Shown: in pieces, positions 43,743 to 54,134 of the stretch
Numbering within the stretch: position 1 is the stretch's first letter
How the letters are laid out: each line of letters starts with the position of its first letter
Assembly (NCBI GenBank): GCA_024803745.1
Contig: JANJXV010000043.1
Span: 2,749,501-2,813,500, forward strand
Direction: 5' to 3'
DNA length: 64,000 bases
Source: Megascapheus bottae
Lineage: Eukaryota > Chordata > Mammalia > Rodentia > Geomyidae
Translations under genes and position numbers: made by a program
The notes under the pieces: model-generated
The model's input: only the letters and a program-made list of their open reading frames with translations
Told to the model about the DNA's origin: nothing
The model's database searches: none

Positions 43743-44670
43743 ATGCAATCTAACACACACATCTCAGAATTTTATCTCCTGGCATTCTCAGATAACCCCG
43801 AGCTACAACCCATGCTATTTGGGCACTTTCTGTCAATGCACCTGATCACTGTGCTCAGAAATCTGCTCATCATCCTGGCCGTCACCTCTGATCCCCACCT
43901 CCACACCCCCATGTACTTCTTCTTCTCCATCCTCTCCTTAGCTGACATTGGCTTCACCTCCACCACCCTCCCCAAGATGGAGGTGGACATCCTGTCTCAC
44001 AGCAGAGCCATCTCCTATGCGGGCTGACTCATCCAGGTGTTTGTTTTTCTTACTTTTGGTTGTATGGAAGTTTTGCTTCTTAGTGTGATGGCCTATGACC
44101 GATATGTGGCCATCTGTCACCTCCTGAATTACCCTCTCATCATGAACCCTCGTCTCTGTGTCTCCTTGGTTCTGCTATCATTTGTCACCAGCTTCCTGGA
44201 TGGACAGATGCATGTGTGGATGGCATTACGAAAGACTGATTTCAAGGATGTGGAAATCCCAAGTTTCTTCTGTGACCCTCTCAAGTCCTGGAACTTTCCT
44301 CACACTCACTGATAATTTATTTAAATACATTATTGGTAACATTTTCTGTTTCCTTCCTATCTTAGGGATCCTTTTCTCCTATTACAAGATTATTTCTTCA
44401 GTGCTGACAATGTCATCTTCAAATGGGAAGTACAAAGCCTTCTCCACATGTGGCTCTCACCTGTCAGTGGTATGCTTATTATTTGGGACCTCAATGAGAA
44501 TCTACTTTGAGTCACCTCTGTCACATTCTCCGAGGGGCAGCGCTGTGTCCTCAGCAATGTACACAGTGGACACTCCTCTCCTGAACCCCTTCATCTACAG
44601 CCTAAGGAACAATGACCTCAAAAGTGCCCTGAGCAGGTTGTACAAACCACGAGCTGACAACAGCAGGTAG
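43743..44670 (+). pseudogene. Olfactory receptor pseudogene (class II, family 7-like)
   Basis: Start ATG 43743. [21 protein letters not shown] (TM2, quoted to show the family wording only in part), MAYDRYVAIC with an intact [16 protein letters not shown] (TM6), and [12 protein letters not shown] (TM7). Two breaks only: TGA at 44025-44027 in extracellular loop 1 where the family has the disulfide cysteine, and a frame change at about 44285-44310 after SFFCDP. It ends at TAG 44668-44670 at normal length. More distant from the other three ORs, so a separate member of the cluster. Confidence 0.92.
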
Positions 44671-46284
44671 GAAGTTTATTTGTTATGTAGTTTTTGCAGA
44701 AGCAACAAACTTGAGTATATAATCTGATAAATTCTACCTGTTTGAATACCTGATTATTCTAGTTTCATTAGTACAATCCATCCTTAGAAAGCTCCTGGCT
44801 ATATCAGGATATATTCCTAAAGGAGGAATGTATGATTTTAATGTTTAAATTGTTACTTTGTAAAGAATGATGAACGTCTGCAGATGGTGGGCCCAGCAAA
44901 AAATTTAGCAAGGATTGAGTGGCAAGTTTGTAATATAGACAATTTAGCTCAATAAAATTGGGCAGAAACAGACATTTTTTTCTTTATAAGCAGACTTTGA
45001 AGCCATAACTTTCTAATTGGTAGTAAGATATCCTGCTTCCTGCCCTTTGGTTTTGAGTTATTTTAGACTTATAACTTAGTCCCCTAATTGTTTCCTGTAA
45101 TTCATTTTGTTATTTAAAAGGTGATATGTAGATGGGCTACCATTATCTAATTCAAGTAAAGAGTGCATTTCATTCGGGACAGTGTAATTCCTTCCTTCCC
45201 TTTCTTTCATAATATCTTTCAAAGAAAATTGAAAATCTTGTTTCCTAGTGAAATTATGTGAGGATAGACAAACCTAATCCACTGGCACCTACATTTGGTT
45301 CTAGGCTGCGTGATTTTCTGGGTACATGAACTCTATGATATGGGGGTCTCTTAATGCTTGAGTAAGCTGGAGGAAGCAGTGAAATAGCAATCCATTACAT
45401 AATCTACAGGGATTTGAGTGGTTCCTTGGACAGAAAGTTGAGTTTTCATCCCAAATTCACTTGAAGGAAAACCAAGAATAAGGGACATCGACTTGGTCCA
45501 AGTATTGCCAGCCCCGCACTTGGAGACTAAAGAAACTCCTGTATCATTCATAGTCGCATGCTCACCATTGACACACATGCACAGAAACAATTTGTATAGG
45601 TTTCTAGCTATGAATATAGAGAGGTAGTACTTTTCTGATCTTTATATCTGTGCTATTCTAAGTATAAATCTAGGCACAATGAAAATTTCATGGAAAGGAA
45701 TGAGAACAACAGTGGGGTTTTCTGTCTAATACCAGGGTTTAAATTCAGGATCTCCTCATTATATCCCGTTTGTTCAGCTCTTGTTTGCTCATTGCAACTA
45801 CATCTCCAGCCTGCCTTTTTGCTGAATAATTAAAATGTTTTCAAACAGTTTTTCTAACCAGACTGACTTTATGAATTTCACAGGACAGATAGAAAATCCT
45901 GAAGATAGAAGAGGAAAATGCAAGTGACACTAGAAGCAAGTAAAAGTACACCTATGTCACTGACAAATATTCAAAAGAAGTGGTATGGCTTGACTCTGAT
46001 ATTAAGCTTCCCCAAATCCTGCACTTGTGATAAGCCATGCACAAGGAAGCCAGTTATGATTTTATTAGGTCCAAACCACTGCTTTGTATGCATTGGGCTG
46101 ATATGTTACATCAGGCCACAGGAGGTTATCTAGGCTTATCTCTGAATGCAAACAACTGGGCTGTTCCTGACAGGCTTATTTCCATAACACAGAAGGATGA
46201 CATATTGTGGGAAGGTAGATTCTGTAAGAATATAAAGGTAAAAACGTTTGAACTTTACTTATTTAATGTTTTGATGGTCATGGG
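44671..46284 (+). other. No gene or repeat recognised
   Basis: 1.6 kb with several short frames (for example near 45918-46320) but none with recognisable domains. Might hold old unclassified repeat or a decayed exon; nothing supportable. Confidence 0.55.
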
Positions 46285-46535
46285 TTATAACTTAGCCTGG
46301 GCACTGTCTCTGAGCTCTTAGGCTCAAGGCTATCACTCAACCCCTGGGCCTGGGTTCTGTCTCTGAGCTCTGCAGCTCAAGTCTACCACCCTACCCTTGA
46401 GGCAAGCCCCCTTCCATTTTCTAGAGGTTAATTGTAGGTAAGAGTCTTAGGTCCTTTTGTGCCCCAGCTGGCTTTTAACCTTGATCATCAGATCTCAGCC
46501 ACCCTGGTAGCTAGAATAAGAGTCTGACGTTTGTT
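46285..46535 (-). mobile_element. SINE, minus strand, with doubled right half
   Basis: 'gcctgggcactgtctctgag' then a second 'gcctgggttctgtctctgag': two copies of the Geo-type end precede one head ('gatcatcagatctcagccac'). Confidence 0.75.
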
Positions 46536-46781
46536 TGAGTGCTTCTCCAGTATATCTTTGGTTGATAGTATTACTGTTGTTGACAGAAAGCATCTTTCTA
46601 TCTATTCCCTACGTTCATGACAAAAATTATTTTACTTCAACTATGTATACGTCACCTTCATAGACCAACTACTAAAAATTTATAATAGTGGCTTTTTTCT
46701 TCTAGTAAATTATAGCTACACATAGCCTTAGACTGAGGGGAAAACATCACTACTTATAACTCTGGTTTTTGAAACAAATAC

Positions 46782-47109
46782 TGCGGTGAGCTCCTCGACC
46801 AGCGAGGAAGAACGACCACCACTCGAGGATTCTTCTCAAATCATACTTTATTGGAGAGCCTTTTGATTGAAGGGAGAGCGGGAAGCAAAAGGCGCTGGGC
46901 AGGGAAATGCAGCTGCTTACATACAATCAAGGAACCCGGGGTTCTTGCCATTGGTCGCTCCGTTGCCAGGGCCGTTTTAAAACTCGGGATTGGTCAGGCC
47001 TCTGACGTCATATGCGCAGACTGAGAGTAAAGAGCAAACGCTCTGCATTCACATACCAAATAAGGAGAACTAAGAGGTTGTTTAGTGGCGGCCGCTCCGG
47101 CTCCCCACA
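46782..47109 (-). repeat. ERV2 3' LTR
   Basis: 328 bp. The U3 part has a perfect CRE palindrome tgacgtca (47003-47010) and two CCAAT boxes on the minus strand (plus-strand attgg near 46952 and 46989). AATAAA for polyadenylation is on the minus strand near 46848. A NotI site sequence gcggccgc is at about 47087. The polypurine tract (plus strand 'tctccccctttct') adjoins it. Confidence 0.95.
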
Positions 47110-47448
47110 TCTCCCCCTTTCTTGTTTTGTTGCAGCAAGTCAACATACCTGTTGTGAAGAGAGTAGAGGTGCTGTCCTCCAAAGTAAAACTTGAGGTCCC
47201 ATTCTAGAGGAGTGACCCAGGCGATCAACTCTGGATCCCTCCCCTTCAGGCCCTCTATCCCCTTTGTGGAGATGGGCTAGGGTCGCAGACCCATATGCTG
47301 ACGCACATGCTCTCCCTAACCTGTTAGGGTCAGGAGTGGTACTTTGTCCAACATTTCACAACTCTTGGCTGCCTGTACTCCTATTCCTCGTGCAATAGAC
47401 TAAGGTCTCGAGGGTGCAAAGGCAGTACAGGGCACTTTTAGTTGGTTT
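47110..47448 (-). other. ERV2 untranslated region between env tail and 3' LTR
   Basis: About 340 bases with no frame of note; ends in the polypurine tract beside the LTR. Confidence 0.75.
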
Positions 47449-47763
47449 TTAAAGCTGCAAGCCAAATTTTGGGGAGTGTCCTTGCTCCAGGGCAGTGAGT
47501 GCATGAGCAATTAGTACTCTATCCCTTCTATTGCGAGATCTCATGCGACAGAGCAACCAGAGGCAAAAAATACAGAACCCACAACAGGCTGCAACAAACA
47601 CTCCCAGCCCAGCCCACTCCTTAACAAACGACAGGGAATTTTTTACCCAATCCAAAACTTGTCCTGCTGTTATTATGATCCTGGTCCTCTTAACTAACAT
47701 AATTTCTGATCTTAATTGAGTGGTTAGATTTTCAAACTGATCAGTCCATTGTCCTAGAAGCAT
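47449..47763 (-). pseudogene. ERV2 env remnant (transmembrane subunit C-terminus)
   Basis: 104 codons, beginning right at the end of pol. It has an ectodomain end (WTDQFENLTTQLRSE, one NLT glycosylation motif), a membrane span (about residues 53-72, rich in V, A, C, F, L) and a basic cytoplasmic tail (CRMRSRNRRDR). Surface subunit, fusion peptide and most of the transmembrane subunit are absent, so a large deletion joined pol to the env tail. Cannot make an envelope. Confidence 0.85.
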
Positions 47764-50456
47764 TAGTCACGGGCATTGGTAATGGAAAGGTCTTCATCCA
47801 CGCCCACAAAATCCTCTCCTGGGCCATCACTGGATCTGCTAGTATTGCCACCAACATGAGAATAATCTTCATCGTCAGTGCCTTTCTCGGGTTCTCCTTC
47901 CACCTTTCGCGTCAATCGCAATGGGACCCAAAGCGGTGTTTCCTGCTCCTGTGGAAAAACACAAACAGCTCCCCTGGATCTCCTTACTACGGGATCCGGT
48001 CCGCACCAATTATTTGTAATAACATCCTTCCATTTAACCATCTCCGTTATAATTTTTGGGTTTTGGGCAGCATGTCTATCTGCTGCTGACTTATCATCAC
48101 TATTTAAAATTAAAAAATTTAAAGTAAAAAGTGCAAGGGAAAGTCTTTCCCTGGGAGATGCTCCTTCCGCAATTCCCCCTTTTTGTTTTTGAAGTATTTC
48201 TTTTAATTTTTTGTTGGTTCTTTCCACAATTCCTTGTCCTTGCGGATTGTATGGTAACCCTGTTGTATGGGCTACTTGCATTTGCGCACAAAAGGCGCGG
48301 AAACCATGAGAAGTATAGGCAGGGCCACTATCAGTTTTTAAGTGAAGGGGTTTTCCCCAGGCCGCCCAGGCTTCTAAACAATGTACTTTTACATGGGAAA
48401 CCTTTTCTCCTGCCAAGGGCGTGGCATGTACTATGCCAGAATAGGTATCCACTGAGACATGTAAATATTTTAATTTTCCAAATTCCGCTAAATGAGTAAC
48501 ATCTATTTGCCATAGGGCATTTGGTTTTAAGCCTCTAGGGTTTATCCCCACATTAGGAGAGGGGAGAAAAATCACACAAGACTGACAGGCTTTAACAATA
48601 TTTCGTGCTTCATGTCTGGTTATATTAAATTTTATTCTAAGAGTATTAGCAGGTACATGATATAACTGATGAAAAGTTTTTGCTGATTCTACAGAATCAA
48701 TAGCTGTCAAAACCATGGCCCTAGTTGCCTGATCTACGTGGGCATTAGCCTTAGCCATGGGACCTGGCAACAAGGTATGAGCTCTCATGTGCCCTATATA
48801 AAAGGGATTCTTTCTTGCCAAAATAAGGGATTGAATCTGTAATAATATGTTAGAAACCATGCTGGCCTGCCTAATTGAGGCGGTGACTTCAAGAGAATTA
48901 ACAGCATTAACAACATATTGTGAATCAGAAAAGAGATTAAAGGGCTCTTCAAATCTTTTAAACACCTCTAGAACCACCAGGCACTCCGTGACCTGAGGAA
49001 CATCCGGTCGAAAATATAACACGACTGGATTTTGACCTTCCACCACAAAGGCACCCTGGCCAGTTTTTGACCCATCAGTATAAATAGTCAAGGCTGTAGC
49101 CAAAGGCTTCTTAGAGGTAATAATAGGAAAATAAACCAAATTTCTCTCTACAAAGGCAAGCAGGGGATGCTTGGGATAATGGTTATCAATAATATTGGGA
49201 AAGGCACATAATAAAATCGCCCATATATCCACAGTGGCAGCCAAAGTTTCCACCTGATTCCTGGTATAGGGAATAATTAATTTATCGGGTATTTTAGCAA
49301 AATGCATCAAACAATACTTTAGGCCCAATAGGGCTTGAGTTGCAACAAGCTCAGGAAAATATTGAACAGTTCTTGCTCCAAGAGAATTACCATGAAGCCA
49401 CCACAGAGGGCCGTCCTGCCATAAGACCCCTGTAGGATAATTCTTTGTCTTTAAAATACACAACATAAGTAATTGACCTGGATTATAACGACACACTTGA
49501 GCCTTAGTTATTGCCTCTTCAATCTTTTCTAGGGCCGCAAAAGCCTGTGGGGTAAGTTTTCGTGTAGATGTGACATCCGGGTTACCTTCCAAAATGGAAA
49601 ATAAAGGCAGTAATTCTGCTCGAGGAATGTTTAAATATCCCCGGATCCAGTTGATGTCTCCCAACAGTTGTTGAAAATCATTGAGTGTCTTTAGGTGGGC
49701 AGTTCGAATAGAAATTTTTTGAGGTCGAATAAAGGCAGGAGTAACAATGGCGCCTAAGAATTTTACCACCTTGGATTGTTGTACTTTATCAGGGGCAATA
49801 ATAAGCCCTCTCTGTTCAAGTAGGGAAACCACCTGTTGATAGGCTCTATGAAGTACCTCAAGAGAGGAAGCAGCTAGCAGGATATCATCCATGTAATGAA
49901 TGATTTTTACCAGGGGAAACTCCTGTCTAACTGACAGCAGGGCCGAATCCACAAACAGTTGACAAATAGTCGGGCTATTAGCCATGCCTTGAGGCAAGAC
50001 CTTCCACTGATACCGGACATCTGGCTGTTCATGATTAACAGAGGGCAACGTAAAGGCAAAACGTTCTCTATCCTCAGGGCAAAGGGGTATTGAGAAGAAG
50101 TAATCTTTAATGTCTAAGGTCAACACAGGCCAATCTCGGGGCAGCGCTGAAAGTAGAGGAAGCCCTCTCTGGACTGGTCCCATGACCTGCATTTGCGCGT
50201 TTACTGCCCTTAAGTCATGTAACAATCTCCACTTGCCAGAAGCCTTTTTAATAACAAAAATGGGTGTGTTCCAGGGAGATACAGAGGGCTCAACGTGTCC
50301 CAATTTTAACTGTTCCTCAACTAAATTTTTTGCAGCTTCCAATTTTTCTTGTGAAAGGGGCCACTGGGGGACCCACACCGATTTCTGAGTCAACCAGGGT
50401 ATGGGTACCGCATTATTGATGGAAGCTTTTGTTTCAGTGGCCCCTAGGAAAAACCC
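47763..50456 (-). CDS. ERV2 polymerase (RT-RNase H-integrase), open
   Basis: The frame opens at the pro-pol slip site (50450-50456); the first ATG is at 50393 and 876 codons follow. Numbered from it: RT with D94 (LTLDIKDYF) and YMDD at 167-170; RNase H with D440 (YTDGSK), E470 or E475, and D490 (FSDSQYV); integrase with H575, H579, C603, C606 and the triad D631 (WQIDVTHL), D688 (KTDSGPAY), E724 (GIVERTN). No stop or frameshift seen over about 2.7 kb. It copies viral RNA to DNA and integrates it. With gag broken, it could act only if gag is supplied by a related copy. Confidence 0.93.
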   Translation of the reverse strand, partial: GFFLGATETKASINNAVPIPWLTQKSVWVPQWPLSQEKLEAAKNLVEEQLKLGHVEPSVSPWNTPIFVIKKASGKWRLLHDLRAVNAQMQVMGPVQRGLPLLSALPRDWPVLTLDIKDYFFSIPLCPEDRERFAFTLPSVNHEQPDVRYQWKVLPQGMANSPTICQLFVDSALLSVRQEFPLVKIIHYMDDILLAASSLEVLHRAYQQVVSLLEQRGLIIAPDKVQQSKVVKFLGAIVTPAFIRPQKISIRTAHLKTLNDFQQLLGDINWIRGYLNIPRAELLPLFSILEGNPDVTSTRKLTPQAFAALEKIEEAITKAQVCRYNPGQLLMLCILKTKNYPTGVLWQDGPLWWLHGNSLGARTVQYFPELVATQALLGLKYCLMHFAKIPDKLIIPYTRNQVETLAATVDIWAILLCAFPNIIDNHYPKHPLLAFVERNLVYFPIITSKKPLATALTIYTDGSKTGQGAFVVEGQNPVVLYFRPDVPQVTECLVVLEVFKRFEEPFNLFSDSQYVVNAVNSLEVTASIRQASMVSNILLQIQSLILARKNPFYIGHMRAHTLLPGPMAKANAHVDQATRAMVLTAIDSVESAKTFHQLYHVPANTLRIKFNITRHEARNIVKACQSCVIFLPSPNVGINPRGLKPNALWQIDVTHLAEFGKLKYLHVSVDTYSGIVHATPLAGEKVSHVKVHCLEAWAAWGKPLHLKTDSGPAYTSHGFRAFCAQMQVAHTTGLPYNPQGQGIVERTNKKLKEILQKQKGGIAEGASPRERLSLALFTLNFLILNSDDKSAADRHAAQNPKIITEMVKWKDVITNNWCGPDPVVRRSRGAVCVFPQEQETPLWVPLRLTRKVEGEPEKGTDDEDYSHVGGNTSRSSDGPGEDFVGVDEDLSITNARD

Positions 50457-51370
50457 AATCCTTTCCTATTAAATTTTGGAGCAGGCTCAACGGGTTCTGG
50501 GCGTCCCTGAAGACATCTGCCAAGCCCTTGAGTTGGAACATATCCCTGCTGTTTCATGATGTTTTGACTAACTTCTGAATAATTATTAGTCAGTTTAAGT
50601 TTTAATTGTTGTTGCACATCCCGTCCCCAAAGATTAACAGGGACGTCAATTACAAACGGTTGGATTGTTCCCTGTTGGCCTTCTTCAGTTCTCCACACTA
50701 ACTCTTTAGCACTGACACAGGGAGCATTAGCATATCCAAGTCCTTGTAAAGTTTGAGAAGATTTTTGTAATGGCCACTGCTTGGGCCAGGCCTTTGATTG
50801 AATAATGCTCCGATCGGCTCCGGTATCTACCAGGCCAAGAAAGGACTTTCCCTCTATTTGTAGGGATAGCATGGGTCTCTGGTCCAATTCCATCGACAGG
50901 CACACAAGATCAATCCCTGTGGAGCCTAAGCCTGTGGCTCCCCTTTCCTTTTGTAGTGAAGGAAGGTTTTCATGTTTTGAAGGTAGAATTAAAAGCTGGG
51001 CAATCCTATCTCCCGGGGCTATAGAGATTACTCCGTAAGGGGAGTGGCACAAAACCTTGATTACTCCTGAATAGTCAGAATCTATAACGCCCGGGAAAAT
51101 TATTAGTCCTTTTAAGGTGGAGGAAGAGCGCCCTAACACCAATCCCACCGTGCCTCTTTCTAATGGTCCAGTTACATTAGTATCCAATATTTGTACTCCC
51201 ATGGCTGGAGTTAAGACCAATCCGGAGGAGGCACAGAGGTCCAACCCTGCGGAGCCTGGGGTTGCCCTTCTGGCCGAACTGGCTGCTGTAGGCTGGGAAC
51301 AGGTGCCGGAGTCTGAAGTGCCCCATAAATTTGTGGGCCCTGGGGATGGGGGCCCCTTATCCCGTTTTTT
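50444..51370 (-). CDS. ERV2 dUTPase-protease, open
   Basis: Read in the -1 frame after the gag slip site at 51364-51370. dUTPase motifs: ATPGSAGLDLCASS, then VIDSDYSG and GDRIAQLLILP. The aspartic protease follows with LVDTGADRSII. It ends in a G-patch (GYVPTQGLGR...KGLGFS) just before TAG at 50444. Presence of dUTPase in the pro frame and a G-patch mark betaretroviruses and IAPs. No breaks seen. Confidence 0.92.
   Translation of the reverse strand, partial: KKRDKGPPSPGPTNLWGTSDSGTCSQPTAASSARRATPGSAGLDLCASSGLVLTPAMGVQILDTNVTGPLERGTVGLVLGRSSSTLKGLIIFPGVIDSDYSGVIKVLCHSPYGVISIAPGDRIAQLLILPSKHENLPSLQKERGATGLGSTGIDLVCLSMELDQRPMLSLQIEGKSFLGLVDTGADRSIIQSKAWPKQWPLQKSSQTLQGLGYANAPCVSAKELVWRTEEGQQGTIQPFVIDVPVNLWGRDVQQQLKLKLTNNYSEVSQNIMKQQGYVPTQGLGRCLQGRPEPVEPAPKFNRKGLGFS
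50450..50456 (-). promoter_or_regulatory. ERV2 pro-pol slippery site
   Basis: Minus strand GGGTTTT, in the pro frame as TTG GGT TTT, four codons before the pro stop including TCC. The -1 frame is open into pol. Confidence 0.75.
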
Positions 51371-52942
51371 GGCTCCTGGTCTGCACTAAGAGAAGGAATG
51401 GGCTGTCCATTAATATCTTTTACTGACTTGCATTCATTGGCCCAATGTTTTCCCTTCTTGCACCTAGGACATGTTCCTGGCATCTTTTGAACTCCCTGAG
51501 GACCCTGGGGAGCAGTTCTGGGACACTGGCGTTTAAAGTGTCCAAGTTGGCCACATTTGAAGCATCCTTTACCTTTAGAGTCCTTGGCCGCTCGGGTGGC
51601 TGACAGTACAGTTGCAGCCAGGCCTGCATTAGTTAATGGCCCCCTATTTCCCTGCAGGCTTTTATCCATGCTTCCAGGCCCTTTTCCTTGACCGGCATAA
51701 TAGCTCTCTGACATTCCTTTGTACATTGCTCAAAAATAATTTGTTGGACAACTGGCATAAAGACTTCAAGATTTTCAAAAACGCGCTCCGCCGTTTCGAG
51801 CACACGGGCTACAAAATCGGAGAATGGCTCCGTGACAGCTTAAGTAACTTTGGTGAGGCTGCCAGTGACCTGGCCTTTGTTTGGGATTGCCCTCCAGGAC
51901 TTGTAAAAAACCTCATTTATTTGTTTATAAACATCCCAGGGGAAATTTGTCTGATCAGTAGCCCATTGTCCTTGCCCTAGGAGCATGTCCACAGTCCACT
52001 TGGGCCGCCCTTCTTGTACATTTACTCTATATTGAGCCTGAGCTCTGTCCATAACTATAGACCTGAAGTCAAGGAACTGTCCATAATCGAGGCATGTCCG
52101 CGCGACCTCATACCAATCATTAGGTGTCATAGCATTAACAGTTAGTCTTCTAAGCAAGGCAGTGGTATAACTGGCCGCAACTCCATAATTACATACTGCC
52201 TCCATCAAATCCTTTAACTGTTTATAGGAGACTGGTTCAAAGGTCCTCTCCTGGGTAACTGGGTTCTCAAAAATTGGGAACGCAGCCGCCAGGCGGGACC
52301 AAGTGCTTCCTTTTATGAAATGACTTTTCCCGCCGCCACAGGATAAGGCGGGGGCGCAGAGGGCATGGCTCTCTCTTGCTCATTTCCTTTAGACACTCCG
52401 GCCAGAAGAGGTCATTGAACTCCATACCTACCCTCCTCATACCTAGCAGCCGCCTCCTCCAAGCCTTTTCCCTCTTTCGGGTCCTGTTCCTCATCTGAAT
52501 TGTTAGTCACTTCCTCATCTGAGTTGCTTAACTCCTCATTTGAATCGTTTAGCTCCTCATCTCTAGACTCCCTTATTTGTAAATGTTGAAACCTGTCCGG
52601 ATCCAGGTAAGACTGCCCTGGGGGCGGCTCCATTGTTCTTATGCCTTGGTCCTCCTTATCTCCCTCCTGCACGGTATCTTGAAAGGGTGCGTCCACCCTC
52701 TGTTCTTTGAAATAATGTCTCCTTTTTTTATTTTCTTTCCCTTTTCTTTTTGGCCTACCCTTTTCCTCCCCATTTGATTCTGCCTCGGAGAGACTATCCT
52801 GGTGCTTCGTCAACGTCCTACTGGCTTTCTTAACAATCTGTGAGTTGCCGCAACGCAGACAAATGCAACAAAAACACACCAGCAGCACCCACAAAGGAAG
52901 GACATCAGCAAGCACCCAAAATTGTACCCAAAAAAACAGCAT
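51211..52942 (-). pseudogene. ERV2 gag, broken, with ER-type hydrophobic leader
   Basis: Likely start ATG 52940-52942: the next about 28 residues (MLFFWVQFWVLADVLPLWV...) are strongly hydrophobic, followed by a charged Lys/Arg/Glu-rich region. It is not a myristoylation signal, unlike ERV1. IAP Gag likewise uses an N-terminal signal to bud into the endoplasmic reticulum. Capsid text begins FENPVTQERTFEPVSY (about 52240-52285) and includes MTPNDWYEVA and MLLGQGQW. A TAA at 51840-51842 lies just before the homology region TEPFSDFVARVLETAERVF. Frame changes lie between about 52290 and 52500 and near 51635. Nucleocapsid has CFKCGQLGHFKRQC and CPRCKKGKHWANEC. Confidence 0.88.
51364..51370 (-). promoter_or_regulatory. 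ERV2 gag-pro slippery site
   Basis: Minus strand AAAAAAC, read CCA AAA AAC in the gag frame, fitting X XXY YYZ. Same heptamer as the gag-pro site of MMTV. The -1 frame runs into dUTPase. Confidence 0.85.
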
Positions 52943-53049
52943 ACCTGGGGATCTCAGCTGGTCAGGCTGATACTTACCGACGTCTCCTCTCCGTATGTCG
53001 AGTTCTGAATCCTCCTCGGCCCCTCGCGTGTTGTCCTGTCTTCCCAAGG

Positions 53050-53068
53050 TCCCGGGTTTCCGGCACCA
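53050..53068 (-). promoter_or_regulatory. ERV2 primer binding site, tRNA-Phe type
   Basis: Plus strand tcccgggtttccggcacca equals the tRNA-Phe 3' end with one extra c. Two bases from the 5' LTR. tRNA-Phe is the IAP primer. Confidence 0.87.
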
Positions 53069-53070
53069 GT

Positions 53071-53399
53071 TGCGGTGAGCTCCTCGACTAGCGAGGAAGA
53101 ATGACCACCACTCGAGGATTCTTCTCAAATCATACTTTATTGGAGAGCCTTTTGATTGAAGGGAGAGCAGGAAGCGAAAGGCGCTGGGCAGGGAAATGCA
53201 GCTGCTTACATACAATCAAGGAACCCGGGGTTCTTTGCCATTGGTCGCTCCGTTGCCAGGGCCGTTTTAAAACTCGGGATTGGTCAGGCCTCTGACGTCA
53301 TACGCGCAGACTCAGAGGAAAGAGCAAACGCTCTGCATTCACATACCAAATAAGGAGAACTAAGAGGTTGTTTAGTGGCGGCCGCTCCGGCTCCCCACA
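53071..53399 (-). repeat. ERV2 5' LTR
   Basis: 329 bp, partner of 46782-47109. CRE tgacgtca at 53293-53300. AATAAA on the minus strand near 53138. This copy would drive the provirus. Confidence 0.95.
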
Positions 53400-53549
53400 A
53401 AATACTACTTAATTGTGTTTCAAGTTTTCTAGTATTTCACTGGCACTTAGGTCAGTTTATATTGCAGACCAACCAGAAAAATTACATGAATGAGTGTTGG
53501 GTCTTCAGTACATACGTACTGAGTAATTAAATCTTTACAGTAGAAAATT

Positions 53550-53765
53550 AGTTGTTGCTGAGGTTTCCTAGCTTAAGGATGGTGCTTTACCACTGAGTCA
53601 AAACTCTCATTCCCTCACTTTTTGGAGAGGGTATGAATTTTGAGGAGCTTACTTTATTAGGGAAAACAGGCCCCTGCACTTCTCGCACAGTCTTGTTGGA
53701 ACCATGAACTTCAGATTGCCATTTCCTGAGGAGCTAGGATTGCTAACTGGAGCCAAAGGTCATCT
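53550..53765 (-). mobile_element. SINE, minus strand, decayed
   Basis: 'gctttaccactgagtcaaaa', 'catgaacttcagattgccat', 'gaggagctaggattgctaac' keep the reversed SINE order. Confidence 0.6.
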
Positions 53766-53891
53766 ATTCTTTCCTGTGTTTTGCACACATTTAATTACTT
53801 TCCCCTAACCAGAGGCACACTGAGCATACAGTACCTCATTTGAGTCAAAGACACAAAGATAGAGAAAGAGAGATAAAGAGAAAGACAAAAT

Positions 53892-53893
<2 letters not shown>

Positions 53894-53925
<32 letters not shown>
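53894..53925 (+). repeat. (TG)n microsatellite
   Basis: About 16 TG units following a 'gagaaagagagataaagag' purine run. Not visibly at a SINE tail. Confidence 0.95.
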
Positions 53926-53928
<3 letters not shown>

Positions 53929-54134
53929 GGCCTAACCAGATATTCCCTGTAATATGAATTTTCCAGAATATATTGTAAGAATTCAATTCTGTATTGGTAG
54001 ATAAAAACTATTTCCTAGATTTGGACAGCCTAATACACTTTGTTATTACCAGGACCAGAGCCCAAGAAATAAATTCACAAATAAATAGAGACAGCAATAT
54101 AAAAACATTAAAATTATTTGGTAAATAAAAGAGT

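Larger units (their letters stand above)
46782..53399 (-). mobile_element. ERV2: IAP-like class II provirus
   Basis: Minus strand. The 3' LTR is at 46782-47109 and the 5' LTR at 53071-53399, each TG...CA. The insertion is flanked by a perfect 6-bp duplication, aaatac, at 46776-46781 and 53400-53405. Order on the proviral strand: tRNA-Phe primer binding site, gag with a hydrophobic N-terminus, dUTPase-protease, pol, and the tail of env. A tRNA-Phe primer, ER-type Gag leader and missing env are hallmarks of rodent intracisternal A-particles. LTRs differ at about seven bases plus one indel over 328 by eye, about 2%. Confidence 0.95.

Noticed and set aside
45918..46321. Two overlapping frames as a possible host exon
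   Set aside because: No domain or splice context recognised, and the text is AT-rich and unbiased.
52412..53215. ERV2 gag starting at ATG 53215
   Set aside because: That ATG lies inside the LTR, upstream of the primer binding site. The ATG at 52942, followed by the hydrophobic leader, is preferred.
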